Part shown: piece by piece, positions 25,112 through 32,932 of the stretch
How positions within the stretch are numbered: position 1 is the stretch's first letter
Layout: every line of letters starts with the position of its first letter
Assembly (NCBI RefSeq): GCF_003611035.1
Contig: NZ_CP030033.1
Location: 1,550,001-1,614,000, forward strand
DNA: 64,000 nt
DNA from: Cryobacterium soli
GTDB lineage: Bacteria > Actinomycetota > Actinomycetes > Actinomycetales > Microbacteriaceae
Reading direction: 5' to 3'
Position numbers and translations under genes: made by a program
Notes under the pieces: model-generated
The model's database searches: none
Told to the model about the DNA's origin: nothing
What the model saw: the letters and a program-made list of their open reading frames with translations, nothing else

Positions 25112-27139
25112 ATGACCGACCACACCGTAAGCACTCGCACCACACCGCTCACCGACGCGCCCGACACCCCGCGGGCCACGCCGCAGCCCGCCCCGCCGGA
25201 GGCCGGCACCGGCACCGGCGCGTACCGCGCGGCCTGGCGACGCAGCATCGAGCAGCGCGAGGAATTCTGGCTGGACGCCGCTCGGCTCGTCGACTGGGTC
25301 GACCCGCCCCGCGCGGCGCTCACCGAGCGCTCCCCCACCGACTACCGCTGGTTCGCCGGCGGCACCCTCAACACGAGCTACAACGCCCTCGACCGGCACG
25401 TGCTGGCCGGCCGTGGCGACCACACCGCGCTCATCTACGACTCCGCCATGACCGGCACCCGGGCCCGGATCAGCTACCGCGACCTGCTCGACCGGGTCGC
25501 CCGCTTCGCCGGCGTGCTCCGCGCGGCCGGTGTGGGTCGGGGCGACCGGGTGGTCGTCTACCTGCCGATGATCCCCGAGGCCGTGGTGGCCATGCTCGCC
25601 TGCGCCCGCATCGGGGCCGTGCACTCGGTGGTCTTCGGCGGTTTCGCCGCCAGCGAGCTCGCCGTGCGCATCGACGACGCCCGGCCGTCCGTGCTCGTCA
25701 CGGCCTCTGGCGGGCTCGAACCGGGCAAAGCCGTCGAGTACCTGCCGCTCGTGCGGAAGGCCCTCGACCAGAGCGCCGGGTCGGTGCACACCGTCATCGT
25801 GCAGAACCGGCAGGCCATCCCGGGGTCCGCCGCCGACTACGCGTCCGGTGCCGACTCCGATACCGGGCCGGCCGTGCGCTGGCTGGACTGGGCCGAAGCC
25901 GCGGCCGCGGCCACCCCGGCCGAGCCGGTCACCGTCGCCGCCGACGACCCGCTGTACATCCTCTACACCTCCGGCACGACCGGAAACCCGAAGGGCATCA
26001 TCCGCGACAACGGCGGCCACGCCGTGGCGCTGACCTGGTCGATGCGGAACATCTACGACATCGGCCCCGACGATGTCTTCTGGGCGGCGTCCGACGTGGG
26101 CTGGGTGGTCGGGCACTCCTACATCGTCTACGCGCCGCTGCTGGCCGGGGCCACCACCGTCATCTACGAGGGCAAGCCCATCGGCACCCCGGATGCCGGC
26201 GCCTTCTGGCGCGTCGTGCAGGACTACCGGGTGACCGTGCTGTTCACCGCTCCCACCGCCATCCGCGCCATCCGCCGGGTCGACCCGGAGCTGGCCGAAC
26301 TGGCCAGGTACGACGTGTCCAGCCTCACCGCGCTGTTCCTGGCCGGCGAGCGGCTCGACCCGGAGACCTTCCACTGGGCCAACGACGGCCTGCACTGCCC
26401 CGTCGTCGACCACTGGTGGCAGACCGAGACCGGCTGGGCCATCTGCGCCAACCCGCGCGGCATCGAGGAACTGCCCACCAAGCCCGGGTCAACGGCAGTG
26501 CCGGTGCCCGGCTACGACATCGCCATCCTCGACTCGAAAGGTGCCCGCATCACCAAGCCGGGCAAGGACGGCAACATCGCCATCCGGCTGCCGCTGCCAC
26601 CCGGCTCGCTGCTGGGCATCTGGGGCGGCGAGGACAGGTTCGCCAGCGCCTACCTCACCGCCTTCCCCGGGTTCTACGCCACCGGCGACTCCGGCCACAT
26701 CGATGCCGACGGCTACCTCTACGTGATGGGCCGCACCGACGACGTGATCAACGTCGCCGGGCACCGGCTCTCCACCGGATCCCTCGAGGAGGTGCTCACC
26801 CGGCATCCGGCAATCGCGGAGTGCGCGGTGCTGGGCGTGCACGACCCGCTCAAGGGCCAGCGTGCCGCCGGTTTCGTGACCCTCAAGGCCGGCTGGGTCG
26901 TCGACCACGACCTGCTCAGCATCGAACTGGTCAACCTGGTGCGCGAGCACATCGGCCCGGTGGCGGCGTTCAGGGATGTGACCGTCCTGGAGCGGTTGCC
27001 CAAGACCCGCTCGGGCAAGATCTTGCGTAAGACCATCCGTCAGATCGTCGACGGCGAGCCGTACAAGGTGCCGCCCACCATCGAGGACCCCGCCACCCTC
27101 GACGCCCTCGTCCGAGCCGTGCGCCCCACCCCCGACTGA
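25112..27139 (+). CDS. prpE: propionyl-CoA synthetase
   Basis: 675 residues from ATG 25112 with GGAGAGG upstream. An acyl-CoA synthetase of the PrpE/Acs type: ATP loop YTSGTTGNPKGIIRDNGG, SDVGWVVGHSYIVYAPL, DHWWQTETGWAI, and the C-terminal lysine region LPKTRSGKILRKTIRQI, where acetylation normally regulates activity. Makes propionyl-CoA from propionate, CoA and ATP, feeding PrpC. Divergent from gntR-prpDBC and followed by a probable carboxylate transporter. Confidence 0.94.
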   Translation: MTDHTVSTRTTPLTDAPDTPRATPQPAPPEAGTGTGAYRAAWRRSIEQREEFWLDAARLVDWVDPPRAALTERSPTDYRWFAGGTLNTSYNALDRHVLAGRGDHTALIYDSAMTGTRARISYRDLLDRVARFAGVLRAAGVGRGDRVVVYLPMIPEAVVAMLACARIGAVHSVVFGGFAASELAVRIDDARPSVLVTASGGLEPGKAVEYLPLVRKALDQSAGSVHTVIVQNRQAIPGSAADYASGADSDTGPAVRWLDWAEAAAAATPAEPVTVAADDPLYILYTSGTTGNPKGIIRDNGGHAVALTWSMRNIYDIGPDDVFWAASDVGWVVGHSYIVYAPLLAGATTVIYEGKPIGTPDAGAFWRVVQDYRVTVLFTAPTAIRAIRRVDPELAELARYDVSSLTALFLAGERLDPETFHWANDGLHCPVVDHWWQTETGWAICANPRGIEELPTKPGSTAVPVPGYDIAILDSKGARITKPGKDGNIAIRLPLPPGSLLGIWGGEDRFASAYLTAFPGFYATGDSGHIDADGYLYVMGRTDDVINVAGHRLSTGSLEEVLTRHPAIAECAVLGVHDPLKGQRAAGFVTLKAGWVVDHDLLSIELVNLVREHIGPVAAFRDVTVLERLPKTRSGKILRKTIRQIVDGEPYKVPPTIEDPATLDALVRAVRPTPD

Positions 27140-27151
27140 CTGTCTCCCATG

Positions 27152-27189
27152 CGGACATTTGCGCCCGGCACACCGGACGCAGATGTCCG
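27152..27189. repeat. 38-bp dispersed palindrome, copy 2
   Basis: Arms CGGACATTTGCGCCCGG and CCGGACGCAGATGTCCG around CACA; one G-T pair and one mismatch. Lies between prpE and the DUF485 gene on the same strand, so it could also attenuate readthrough. Confidence 0.8.
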
Positions 27190-27255
27190 GGTCGGGCGCA
27201 GTCGTAGCCCACCCACCACTCAGCCATCCCATTTCACCGGAGCAAAGGAGCCCCC

Positions 27256-27603
27256 ATGAAGGAATCACTGAAAGACACCCGGCCGGAAGGATCGATCGAC
27301 TACGTCGAATTCGAGACCTCTGAACGCTTCGTCAACCTGCAACGCAGGCGCCGGAGGTTCGTGGTGCCGTTGGCCGTGTTCTTCCTGGTCTGGTACTTCG
27401 CGTATGTGCTCGTGGCCGCCTACCTGCCCGAGGTGATGGCGCAGCCGGTGTTCGGCAGCGTCAACCTGGGTCTGCTGCTCGGCCTCGGCCAGTTCGTCAC
27501 CACGTTCGCCATCACCATCTGGTACGTCGCGTTCTCCAACCGGGTGCTCGACCCGCTGGGCGCGGACCTGCGCGCCGAGCTCGAAGCGAAGGCCACCGCA
27601 TGA
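27256..27603 (+). CDS. DUF485 membrane protein
   Basis: 115 residues with two predicted membrane helices (VPLAVFFLVWYFAYVLVAAYL and LGLLLGLGQFVTTFAITIWYV). DUF485 proteins typically precede ActP/MctC-type solute:sodium symporters and are thought to be a small subunit or helper. AAAGGAG lies upstream of the ATG. The stop overlaps the symporter start (ATGA). Confidence 0.92.
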   Translation: MKESLKDTRPEGSIDYVEFETSERFVNLQRRRRRFVVPLAVFFLVWYFAYVLVAAYLPEVMAQPVFGSVNLGLLLGLGQFVTTFAITIWYVAFSNRVLDPLGADLRAELEAKATA

Positions 27604-29234
27604 GCGCCCTGGGCATGAGCCTCGGCGCGGTCGCCTCCGCGGTCGAACCGGCCGAGAACAACCCGGTCCTGAACATCTCGATCTTCCTGGCCTTCGTCGC
27701 CGTCACCCTGGTGATCGTGATCCGGGCCGGCCGCAACAACCGCACCGCCGCCGACTACTACACCGGCGGGCGCTCCTTCACCGGCCCGCAGAACGGCTTC
27801 GCGATCGCCGGCGACTACCTCTCGGCGGCGTCGTTCCTCGGCATCGTCGGCGCTATCGCCGTCAACGGCTACGACGGGTTCCTCTACTCGATCGGCTTCC
27901 TGGTGGCCTGGCTCGTGGCCTTGCTCCTGGTGGCCGAGCTGATGCGCAACACCGGCAAGTTCACCATGGCGGATGTGCTCTCCTTCCGGCTGGCGCAGCG
28001 TCCCGTGCGCGTCGCCGCCGCCACGACCACCCTTGCGGTGTGCTTCTTCTACCTGCTCGCTCAGATGGCCGGCGCCGGCGGACTCGTGTCGCTGCTGCTG
28101 GGCATCAACGACAAGCTCGGCCAGTCCATCGTGGTCACCGTGGTCGGCGGCCTGATGATCCTCTACGTGCTCATCGGCGGCATGAAGGGCACCACCTGGG
28201 TGCAGATCGTCAAGGCGTTCCTGCTCATCATCGGCGCCGGCGCCATGACCGTGTGGGTGCTGGTGATCAACGGGTTCAACCTGTCCACCCTGCTCGACGC
28301 GGCGGTCGCGAACTCCGCGGCCACCCCGGCCGACGCCATCCTCGCCCCCGGGCTGCAGTACGGCCACAACCCGCTGGACTTCATCTCGCTGGCGATAGCC
28401 CTGGTGCTCGGTACCGCGGGCCTGCCGCACGTACTGATGCGCTTCTACACCGTACCCAGCGCCAAGGAGGCCCGGCGTTCGGTGGTCTGGGCGATCTTCC
28501 TGATCGGGGCGTTCTACCTGTTCACGCTGGTGCTCGGCTTCGGCGCCGCAGCCCTCGTGGGCGCCGACACCATCCTCGCGTCTCCCGGCGGGGTGAACTC
28601 GGCCGCCCCGTTGCTGTCCTTGGCGCTCGGTGGTCCGCTGCTGCTCGGCCTGATCTCGGCGATCGCGTTCGCGACCATCCTCGCGGTGGTGGCCGGACTC
28701 ACCATCACGGCGGCCACCTCGTTCGCGCACGACATCTACGCGAGCGTGATCAAGAAGGGCAAGGGCGACCCCGACGGCGAGGTCAAGATCGCCCGCCGCA
28801 CCGTCGTGGTGATCGGCATCCTCGCGATCGCCGGCGGCATCGGCGTGCAGGGGCAGAACATCGCGTTCCTCGTGGCGCTGGCCTTCGCGGTCGCGGCGAG
28901 CGCCAACCTGCCCACCATCCTGTACTCGCTGTTCTGGCGCGGCTTCACCACTCGCGGCGCCCTGTGGAGCATGTACGGGGGCCTGGGTTCGGCGATCCTG
29001 CTGATCGTGTTCTCGCCGGTGTTCTCCGGCACCCCCACCTCGATGTTCGGTGAGGGCGTGGACTTCGCGCTCTATCCGCTGAACAACCCTGGCATCATCT
29101 CGATCCCGCTGGGCTTCTTCCTCGGCTGGCTCGGCTCGGTCACGAGCACCAAGCGGGAAGACCCGAAGCTGGCCGCCGAGATGGCGGTGCGCTCACTCAC
29201 CGGGTTCGGCGCCGAGAAGGCGAGCGACCACTAG
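27600..29234 (+). CDS. sodium:solute symporter (ActP/MctC-like monocarboxylate uptake)
   Basis: 544 residues with about 13 hydrophobic segments; SSS-family features include YYTGGRSFTGPQNGFAIAGDYLSAASFLG and GTAGLPHVLMRFYTVP. Family members import acetate, pyruvate or propionate. It is co-translated with the DUF485 protein and lies right after prpE, which suggests propionate or a related short-chain acid as substrate; that is inference from context. A 38-bp palindrome follows the stop by 47 bases. Confidence 0.92.
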   Translation: MSALGMSLGAVASAVEPAENNPVLNISIFLAFVAVTLVIVIRAGRNNRTAADYYTGGRSFTGPQNGFAIAGDYLSAASFLGIVGAIAVNGYDGFLYSIGFLVAWLVALLLVAELMRNTGKFTMADVLSFRLAQRPVRVAAATTTLAVCFFYLLAQMAGAGGLVSLLLGINDKLGQSIVVTVVGGLMILYVLIGGMKGTTWVQIVKAFLLIIGAGAMTVWVLVINGFNLSTLLDAAVANSAATPADAILAPGLQYGHNPLDFISLAIALVLGTAGLPHVLMRFYTVPSAKEARRSVVWAIFLIGAFYLFTLVLGFGAAALVGADTILASPGGVNSAAPLLSLALGGPLLLGLISAIAFATILAVVAGLTITAATSFAHDIYASVIKKGKGDPDGEVKIARRTVVVIGILAIAGGIGVQGQNIAFLVALAFAVAASANLPTILYSLFWRGFTTRGALWSMYGGLGSAILLIVFSPVFSGTPTSMFGEGVDFALYPLNNPGIISIPLGFFLGWLGSVTSTKREDPKLAAEMAVRSLTGFGAEKASDH

Positions 29235-29281
29235 CCACCCGCCCTCGCCCGATCCCACCCGTGGCCCGACTGGGGCCGGAA

Positions 29282-29319
29282 CGGACAATTGCGCCCGGTA
29301 CGCCGGGCGCAATTGTCCG
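29282..29319. repeat. 38-bp dispersed palindrome, copy 3 (possible terminator)
   Basis: Perfect 17-bp arms, CGGACAATTGCGCCCGG and CCGGGCGCAATTGTCCG, around TACG, with flanking A and T that also pair. It lies between the symporter gene and the convergent SDR gene, where a bidirectional stop would be useful. Confidence 0.85.
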
Positions 29320-29339
29320 TTGCGGGAACAGGTACCGGG

Positions 29340-30149
29340 TCAGGGGCGCGGGGCCAGGGGGCCGCGGGCGACCAGGGTGGTGGAGGCCTGCGCGACGGGC
29401 TTGACCACCACGAGGTCGAGGTTCACGTGCGCGGGCAGCTCAACGGCGGCCACGATGGTCGCGGCCACGTCCTCGGCGACCAGCGGGTTGGCCACGTTGG
29501 TGTACGCCGCCTTGGCCTTGTCCGGGTCGCCACCGAAACGCACGAGGCCGAACTCCTCGGTCTGCACCATGCCTGGCGCCACCTCGATCACCCGGATCGG
29601 CTCGCCGTTCAGCTCCAGGCGCAGCACCTCGGTCATGGCGTGCGCGGCGAACTTGGCGGCGTTGTAGCCGCCACCGCCGATGTAGGCGGTGTGCCCGGCG
29701 GTGGAGGTGATGTTGACGATGTCCGCGGACACGTTTGCAGCGCCACCCGGCGCGTCGTCCGCATCCGGTGCCGTGACCGATGCGCGCAGCAGCGGCAGCA
29801 ACGCGCTGGTGACCCGCTTCACGGCGAGCACGTTGATCTCGTACATCCACGCCCAGTCGTCGAGCGAACCGTGCTCGACCGAGTCGAGCCCTTTGGCGCC
29901 GCCGGCGTTGTTGACCAGGGCGTTCACCGGCCCGGATGCGGCGAGGAAGTCCCGCAACGCGTCAACGTCGGACTGCACCGTGAGGTCGGCTGTGAAGACA
30001 GCGGCCCCGGTCTCCGCGGCGAGCTCCGCCAGCCGGTCGGCGCGTCGGGCCACGCCCACCACATCCCAACCGTGCTCCCGGAACAGGCGCACGGTGGCCG
30101 CTCCGATTCCGCTGCTCGCACCGGTGACCACGACTCGTCTTTTGCCCAT
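29340..30149 (-). CDS. short-chain dehydrogenase/reductase (YdfG-like)
   Basis: 269 residues. VVVTGASSGIGAATVRLF, NNAGGAKGLDSV, NITSTAGHTAYIGGGGYNAAKFA (Ser, Tyr-x3-Lys) and APGMVQTEEF. Arg residues after the first beta strands (VARRADRL) suggest NADP(H). There is an unusual insertion of about 16 residues between the NNAG segment and the catalytic Ser (VTAPDADDAPGGAANVS). The pattern resembles serine/3-hydroxy acid dehydrogenase YdfG. Divergent from the acyltransferase gene with overlapping -10 boxes. Confidence 0.88.
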   Translation of the reverse strand: MGKRRVVVTGASSGIGAATVRLFREHGWDVVGVARRADRLAELAAETGAAVFTADLTVQSDVDALRDFLAASGPVNALVNNAGGAKGLDSVEHGSLDDWAWMYEINVLAVKRVTSALLPLLRASVTAPDADDAPGGAANVSADIVNITSTAGHTAYIGGGGYNAAKFAAHAMTEVLRLELNGEPIRVIEVAPGMVQTEEFGLVRFGGDPDKAKAAYTNVANPLVAEDVAATIVAAVELPAHVNLDLVVVKPVAQASTTLVARGPLAPRP

Positions 30150-30154
30150 TGCCC

Positions 30155-30161
30155 TATTCTG
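30155..30161. promoter_or_regulatory. overlapping divergent -10 boxes
   Basis: The plus strand reads TATTCT at 30155-30160 (before ATG 30170) and the minus strand reads CAGAAT over 30156-30161, six bases before ATG 30149. Only 20 bases separate the two start codons. Confidence 0.5.
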
Positions 30162-30169
30162 CCCGGAGA

Positions 30170-31291
30170 ATGGACCCGATGAGTTCGCCGACCAAGACCC
30201 CGCACGACGCCGGCCCGCACAAGCCGAAGCGCCGGGTTCCGCTCTGGGACAACGCCCGCTGGATCGCGATCACCCTGATGGTCATCGGGCACGCCATCCT
30301 CAAGCTCATCGGCGAGTCCGACACCGCCTACGGCGTCTACCTGTTCATCTACGCCTTCCATGTGCCGGTGTTCGTGGCCGTCAGCGGGTATTTCGCCAAG
30401 TCCGGCCCGCCAGGACCCCGGCAGATGCACCGCCTCATCACCGACATCGTCTTCCCGTACCTGATCTTCCAGAGCATCTGGACCCTGCTCGGCTGGGGGC
30501 TCAGCGGTACCCTCAAGATCGACTATTCGAGCCCGTCCTGGACGCTCTGGTTCCTGATCGCCCTGGCCATCTGGCGGGTGCTGCTGCCCTACCTGGTGCT
30601 GCTGCGGTATCCGCTGCTGATCGCCATCGCCATCTCGGTGGGCGCCGGTTACGTCGGCGACATCGACAGCACCTTCTCGCTGTCGCGCACGCTGGGCCTG
30701 CTGCCGTTCTTCGTGTTCGGCTGGAAGCTGCGCCAGTGGCCCCTCACCGCCCGGTGGATGCACCTGTCGCCGGGCGCGGTGTGGCGCTGGCGGAGCGGGG
30801 CGATCGCCCTGTTCGGGGCGTTGGCGCTGCTCGTCACCGTCAACATCGTGGGTGTGCGGGACCTGCGCCTGCGCAGCTTCACGCTCTACGACGAGGCCTA
30901 CTGGCAGTTCGGCTACGACCAGTTCTGGGCCGGTGTCATCCGGCTGGGCCTGATGCTCGCCTCGTTCGGGTTCATCCTGGCGTTCCTCATGCTGATGCCC
31001 CGCCGGGCCACCTGGTTCACTCCGCTGGGCGCGGCCACCATGTACATCTATCTCCTGCACACCTTCCTGCTCTACCCGTTGCGGGAGACCGGCGTGCTCG
31101 ACGGGCCGCAGCCGGCCTGGGTGCTACCCGGCATCATCCTGCTCGCCATCGGCATCTCGGTGCTGCTGTCATTGCCCGTCGTCAAACGGGTCTTCCGGCC
31201 GCTCGTCGAGCCCCGGCTGCGCTGGCTGTTCCGTCAGGAGCCGTCCACCCACACGGGCACCATCGTGTTGCCGCACGGGCCGGGGAAGTAA
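30170..31291 (+). CDS. acyltransferase 3 family membrane protein
   Basis: 373 residues with about ten membrane helices. The N-terminal WDNARWIAITLMVIGHAILKL carries the conserved His of the acyltransferase 3/OafA-like family and FHVPVFVAVSGYF is the second signature. Transfers acyl groups (often O-acetyl) to sugars or surface glycans. ATG 30170 or the in-frame ATG at 30179 are possible; the first lies nine bases after TATTCT. Not followed by glycan genes, so the acceptor is unknown. Confidence 0.85.
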   Translation: MDPMSSPTKTPHDAGPHKPKRRVPLWDNARWIAITLMVIGHAILKLIGESDTAYGVYLFIYAFHVPVFVAVSGYFAKSGPPGPRQMHRLITDIVFPYLIFQSIWTLLGWGLSGTLKIDYSSPSWTLWFLIALAIWRVLLPYLVLLRYPLLIAIAISVGAGYVGDIDSTFSLSRTLGLLPFFVFGWKLRQWPLTARWMHLSPGAVWRWRSGAIALFGALALLVTVNIVGVRDLRLRSFTLYDEAYWQFGYDQFWAGVIRLGLMLASFGFILAFLMLMPRRATWFTPLGAATMYIYLLHTFLLYPLRETGVLDGPQPAWVLPGIILLAIGISVLLSLPVVKRVFRPLVEPRLRWLFRQEPSTHTGTIVLPHGPGK

Positions 31292-31326
31292 CCGCTCCGG
31301 CAGATGACGTTGTGTGTCCGGAACCG

Positions 31327-31355
31327 TTGTCGCGCGCGGCCGGGCTGCCTAGGGT
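31327..31355 (+). promoter_or_regulatory. promoter of metY
   Basis: TTGTCG (31327-31332), 17-base spacer, TAGGGT (31350-31355). The predicted RNA start near 31362 gives a leader of about 70 bases holding a perfect 7-bp hairpin (31365-31381). Confidence 0.5.
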
Positions 31356-31364
31356 TGCTGCAGA

Positions 31365-31381
31365 CGGAGCGAAGCGCTCCG
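31365..31381 (+). promoter_or_regulatory. hairpin in the metY leader
   Basis: CGGAGCG-AAG-CGCTCCG, a perfect 7-bp stem with a 3-base loop, just downstream of the predicted start of transcription. Role unknown; it does not resemble a known SAM riboswitch. Confidence 0.4.
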
Positions 31382-31431
31382 CACACCGCTGCCGGGCATG
31401 CCGGCCCACGCACGAACAGGGAGACCGACCC

Positions 31432-32760
31432 ATGAGCGATTCCGCAGACTGGAAGTTCGAAACCAAGCAGGTCCACTCCGGGGCCCGCCCTGACCCCGTG
31501 ACCAATGCCAGGGCCACGCCGATCTACCAGACCACCTCGTACGTCTTCAACAGCGCAGAGCACGCCCAGAACCTGTTCGCGCTGGCCGAATTCGGCAACA
31601 TCTACACGCGCATCCAGAACCCGACCCAGGCCGTTGTCGAAGAGCGCGTCGCCGCCCTCGAGGGCGGCACCGGCGCGCTGCTGCTGGCGTCCGGCCAGTC
31701 GGCCTCGACCTTCGCGGTGCTCAACATCGCGCAGGCCGGCGACCACATCGTCTCGTCGAGCTCGATCTACGGCGGCACCTACAACCTCTTCAAGTACACG
31801 CTCGCCAAGCTCGGCATCGAGACCACCTTCGTGGAAGACCAGGACGACGCCGCAGAGTGGGCGCGTGCCGTGCGGCCCAACACCAAGCTGTTCTTCGCCG
31901 AGACCATCGGCAACCCCAAGATCAACGTGCTCGACATCGCCCTCGTCGCCGAGGTCGCGCACACCAACGGGGTACCGCTGATCGTGGACAACACCATCGC
32001 CACGCCGTACCTGATCCGCCCGTTCGAGCACGGCGCCGACATCATCGTGCACTCGGCCACCAAGTTCCTCGGCGGCCACGGCACCGTGATCGGCGGCGTC
32101 ATCGTGGACGGCGGCCTGTTCGAGTGGACGGCCAACGTCGAGAAGTTCCCCGGCCTGACCGAGCCAGACCCGTCGTACCACGGCGCCAGCTACACCGCAG
32201 CTGTCGGCGACGGACTCGCCTACATCATCAAGGCCCGGGTCCAGCTGCTGCGCGACCTCGGCAGCGCCATCGCCCCGGCCAGCGCCTGGCAGCTCATCCA
32301 GGGCATCGAGACGCTGAGCCTCCGTATCGAACGCCATGTCTCCAACGCGCAGACGATCGCCGAGTTCCTGGAAAACCACCCGGACATCGCATCGGTCAAC
32401 TACGCGGGCCTGCCATCCAGCCCCTGGTACGCCACGGCCAACACCTACGCCCCGCTGGGTGTGGGCGCCGTGCTCTCGTTCGAGCTCAAGGGCGGGGTGG
32501 ATGCCGGCCGCGCGCTGGTCGACAGCCTCACCCTGTTCAGCCACCTGGCGAACATCGGCGACGTACGTTCGCTCGTCATCCACCCGGCGTCCACGACCCA
32601 CGCCCAGCTCACCCCGGAGCAGCAGCTCACCGCCGGTGTCACGCCCGGCCTCGTGCGGCTGTCGGTCGGCATCGAGAACGTCGTCGACCTGCAGGCCGAC
32701 CTCGAGGCTGGGCTCGCCGCGGCACGCGCCGTGGTGCAGGCGTCCCGGGCGAACGCGTAG
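31432..32760 (+). CDS. metY: O-acetylhomoserine sulfhydrylase (aminocarboxypropyltransferase)
   Basis: 442 residues. Cys/Met-metabolism PLP enzyme: KQVHSGARPDPVTNARATPIYQTTSYVF at the start, the Schiff-base Lys in VHSATKFLGGHG, and DNTIATPYLIRP. Makes homocysteine from O-acetylhomoserine and sulfide. The ATG at 31432 has GGGAG upstream and gives the family N-terminus. metX, which makes its substrate, follows on the same strand after 172 bases. Confidence 0.95.
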   Translation: MSDSADWKFETKQVHSGARPDPVTNARATPIYQTTSYVFNSAEHAQNLFALAEFGNIYTRIQNPTQAVVEERVAALEGGTGALLLASGQSASTFAVLNIAQAGDHIVSSSSIYGGTYNLFKYTLAKLGIETTFVEDQDDAAEWARAVRPNTKLFFAETIGNPKINVLDIALVAEVAHTNGVPLIVDNTIATPYLIRPFEHGADIIVHSATKFLGGHGTVIGGVIVDGGLFEWTANVEKFPGLTEPDPSYHGASYTAAVGDGLAYIIKARVQLLRDLGSAIAPASAWQLIQGIETLSLRIERHVSNAQTIAEFLENHPDIASVNYAGLPSSPWYATANTYAPLGVGAVLSFELKGGVDAGRALVDSLTLFSHLANIGDVRSLVIHPASTTHAQLTPEQQLTAGVTPGLVRLSVGIENVVDLQADLEAGLAAARAVVQASRANA

Positions 32761-32816
32761 TCCGTCTGCGCTGGTCGGGCTGCCCTGGTCGGGACCGCTG
32801 AGCCGGTCACCGGGTC

Positions 32817-32876
32817 TCGACAGGCTCGACCAGCGCAGGCACAATCGACCAGCGCAGACAGGCTCGACCAGCGCAG
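32817..32876. repeat. TCGACCAGCGCAG repeats between metY and metX
   Basis: Three copies of TCGACCAGCGCAG or near versions (ending 32838, 32857, 32876), two of them preceded by CAGGC. Similar GTCGAGCCTGTCGA-type elements are widespread intergenic repeats in actinobacteria. Confidence 0.65.
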
Positions 32877-32932
32877 CGCCGGATGACGTAACAATCGGCG
32901 GTCAAGGCCGAAGTTGGCCACAATGGAGCCGT

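Noticed and set aside
25040..26413. 457-codon minus-strand frame opposite prpE
   Set aside because: Shadow of prpE; composition (Gly/Val/His/Arg) and lack of motifs are typical for antisense of GC-rich genes.
27420..28730. 436-codon minus-strand frame opposite the symporter
   Set aside because: Shadow of a membrane protein gene, highly charged with no known motif.
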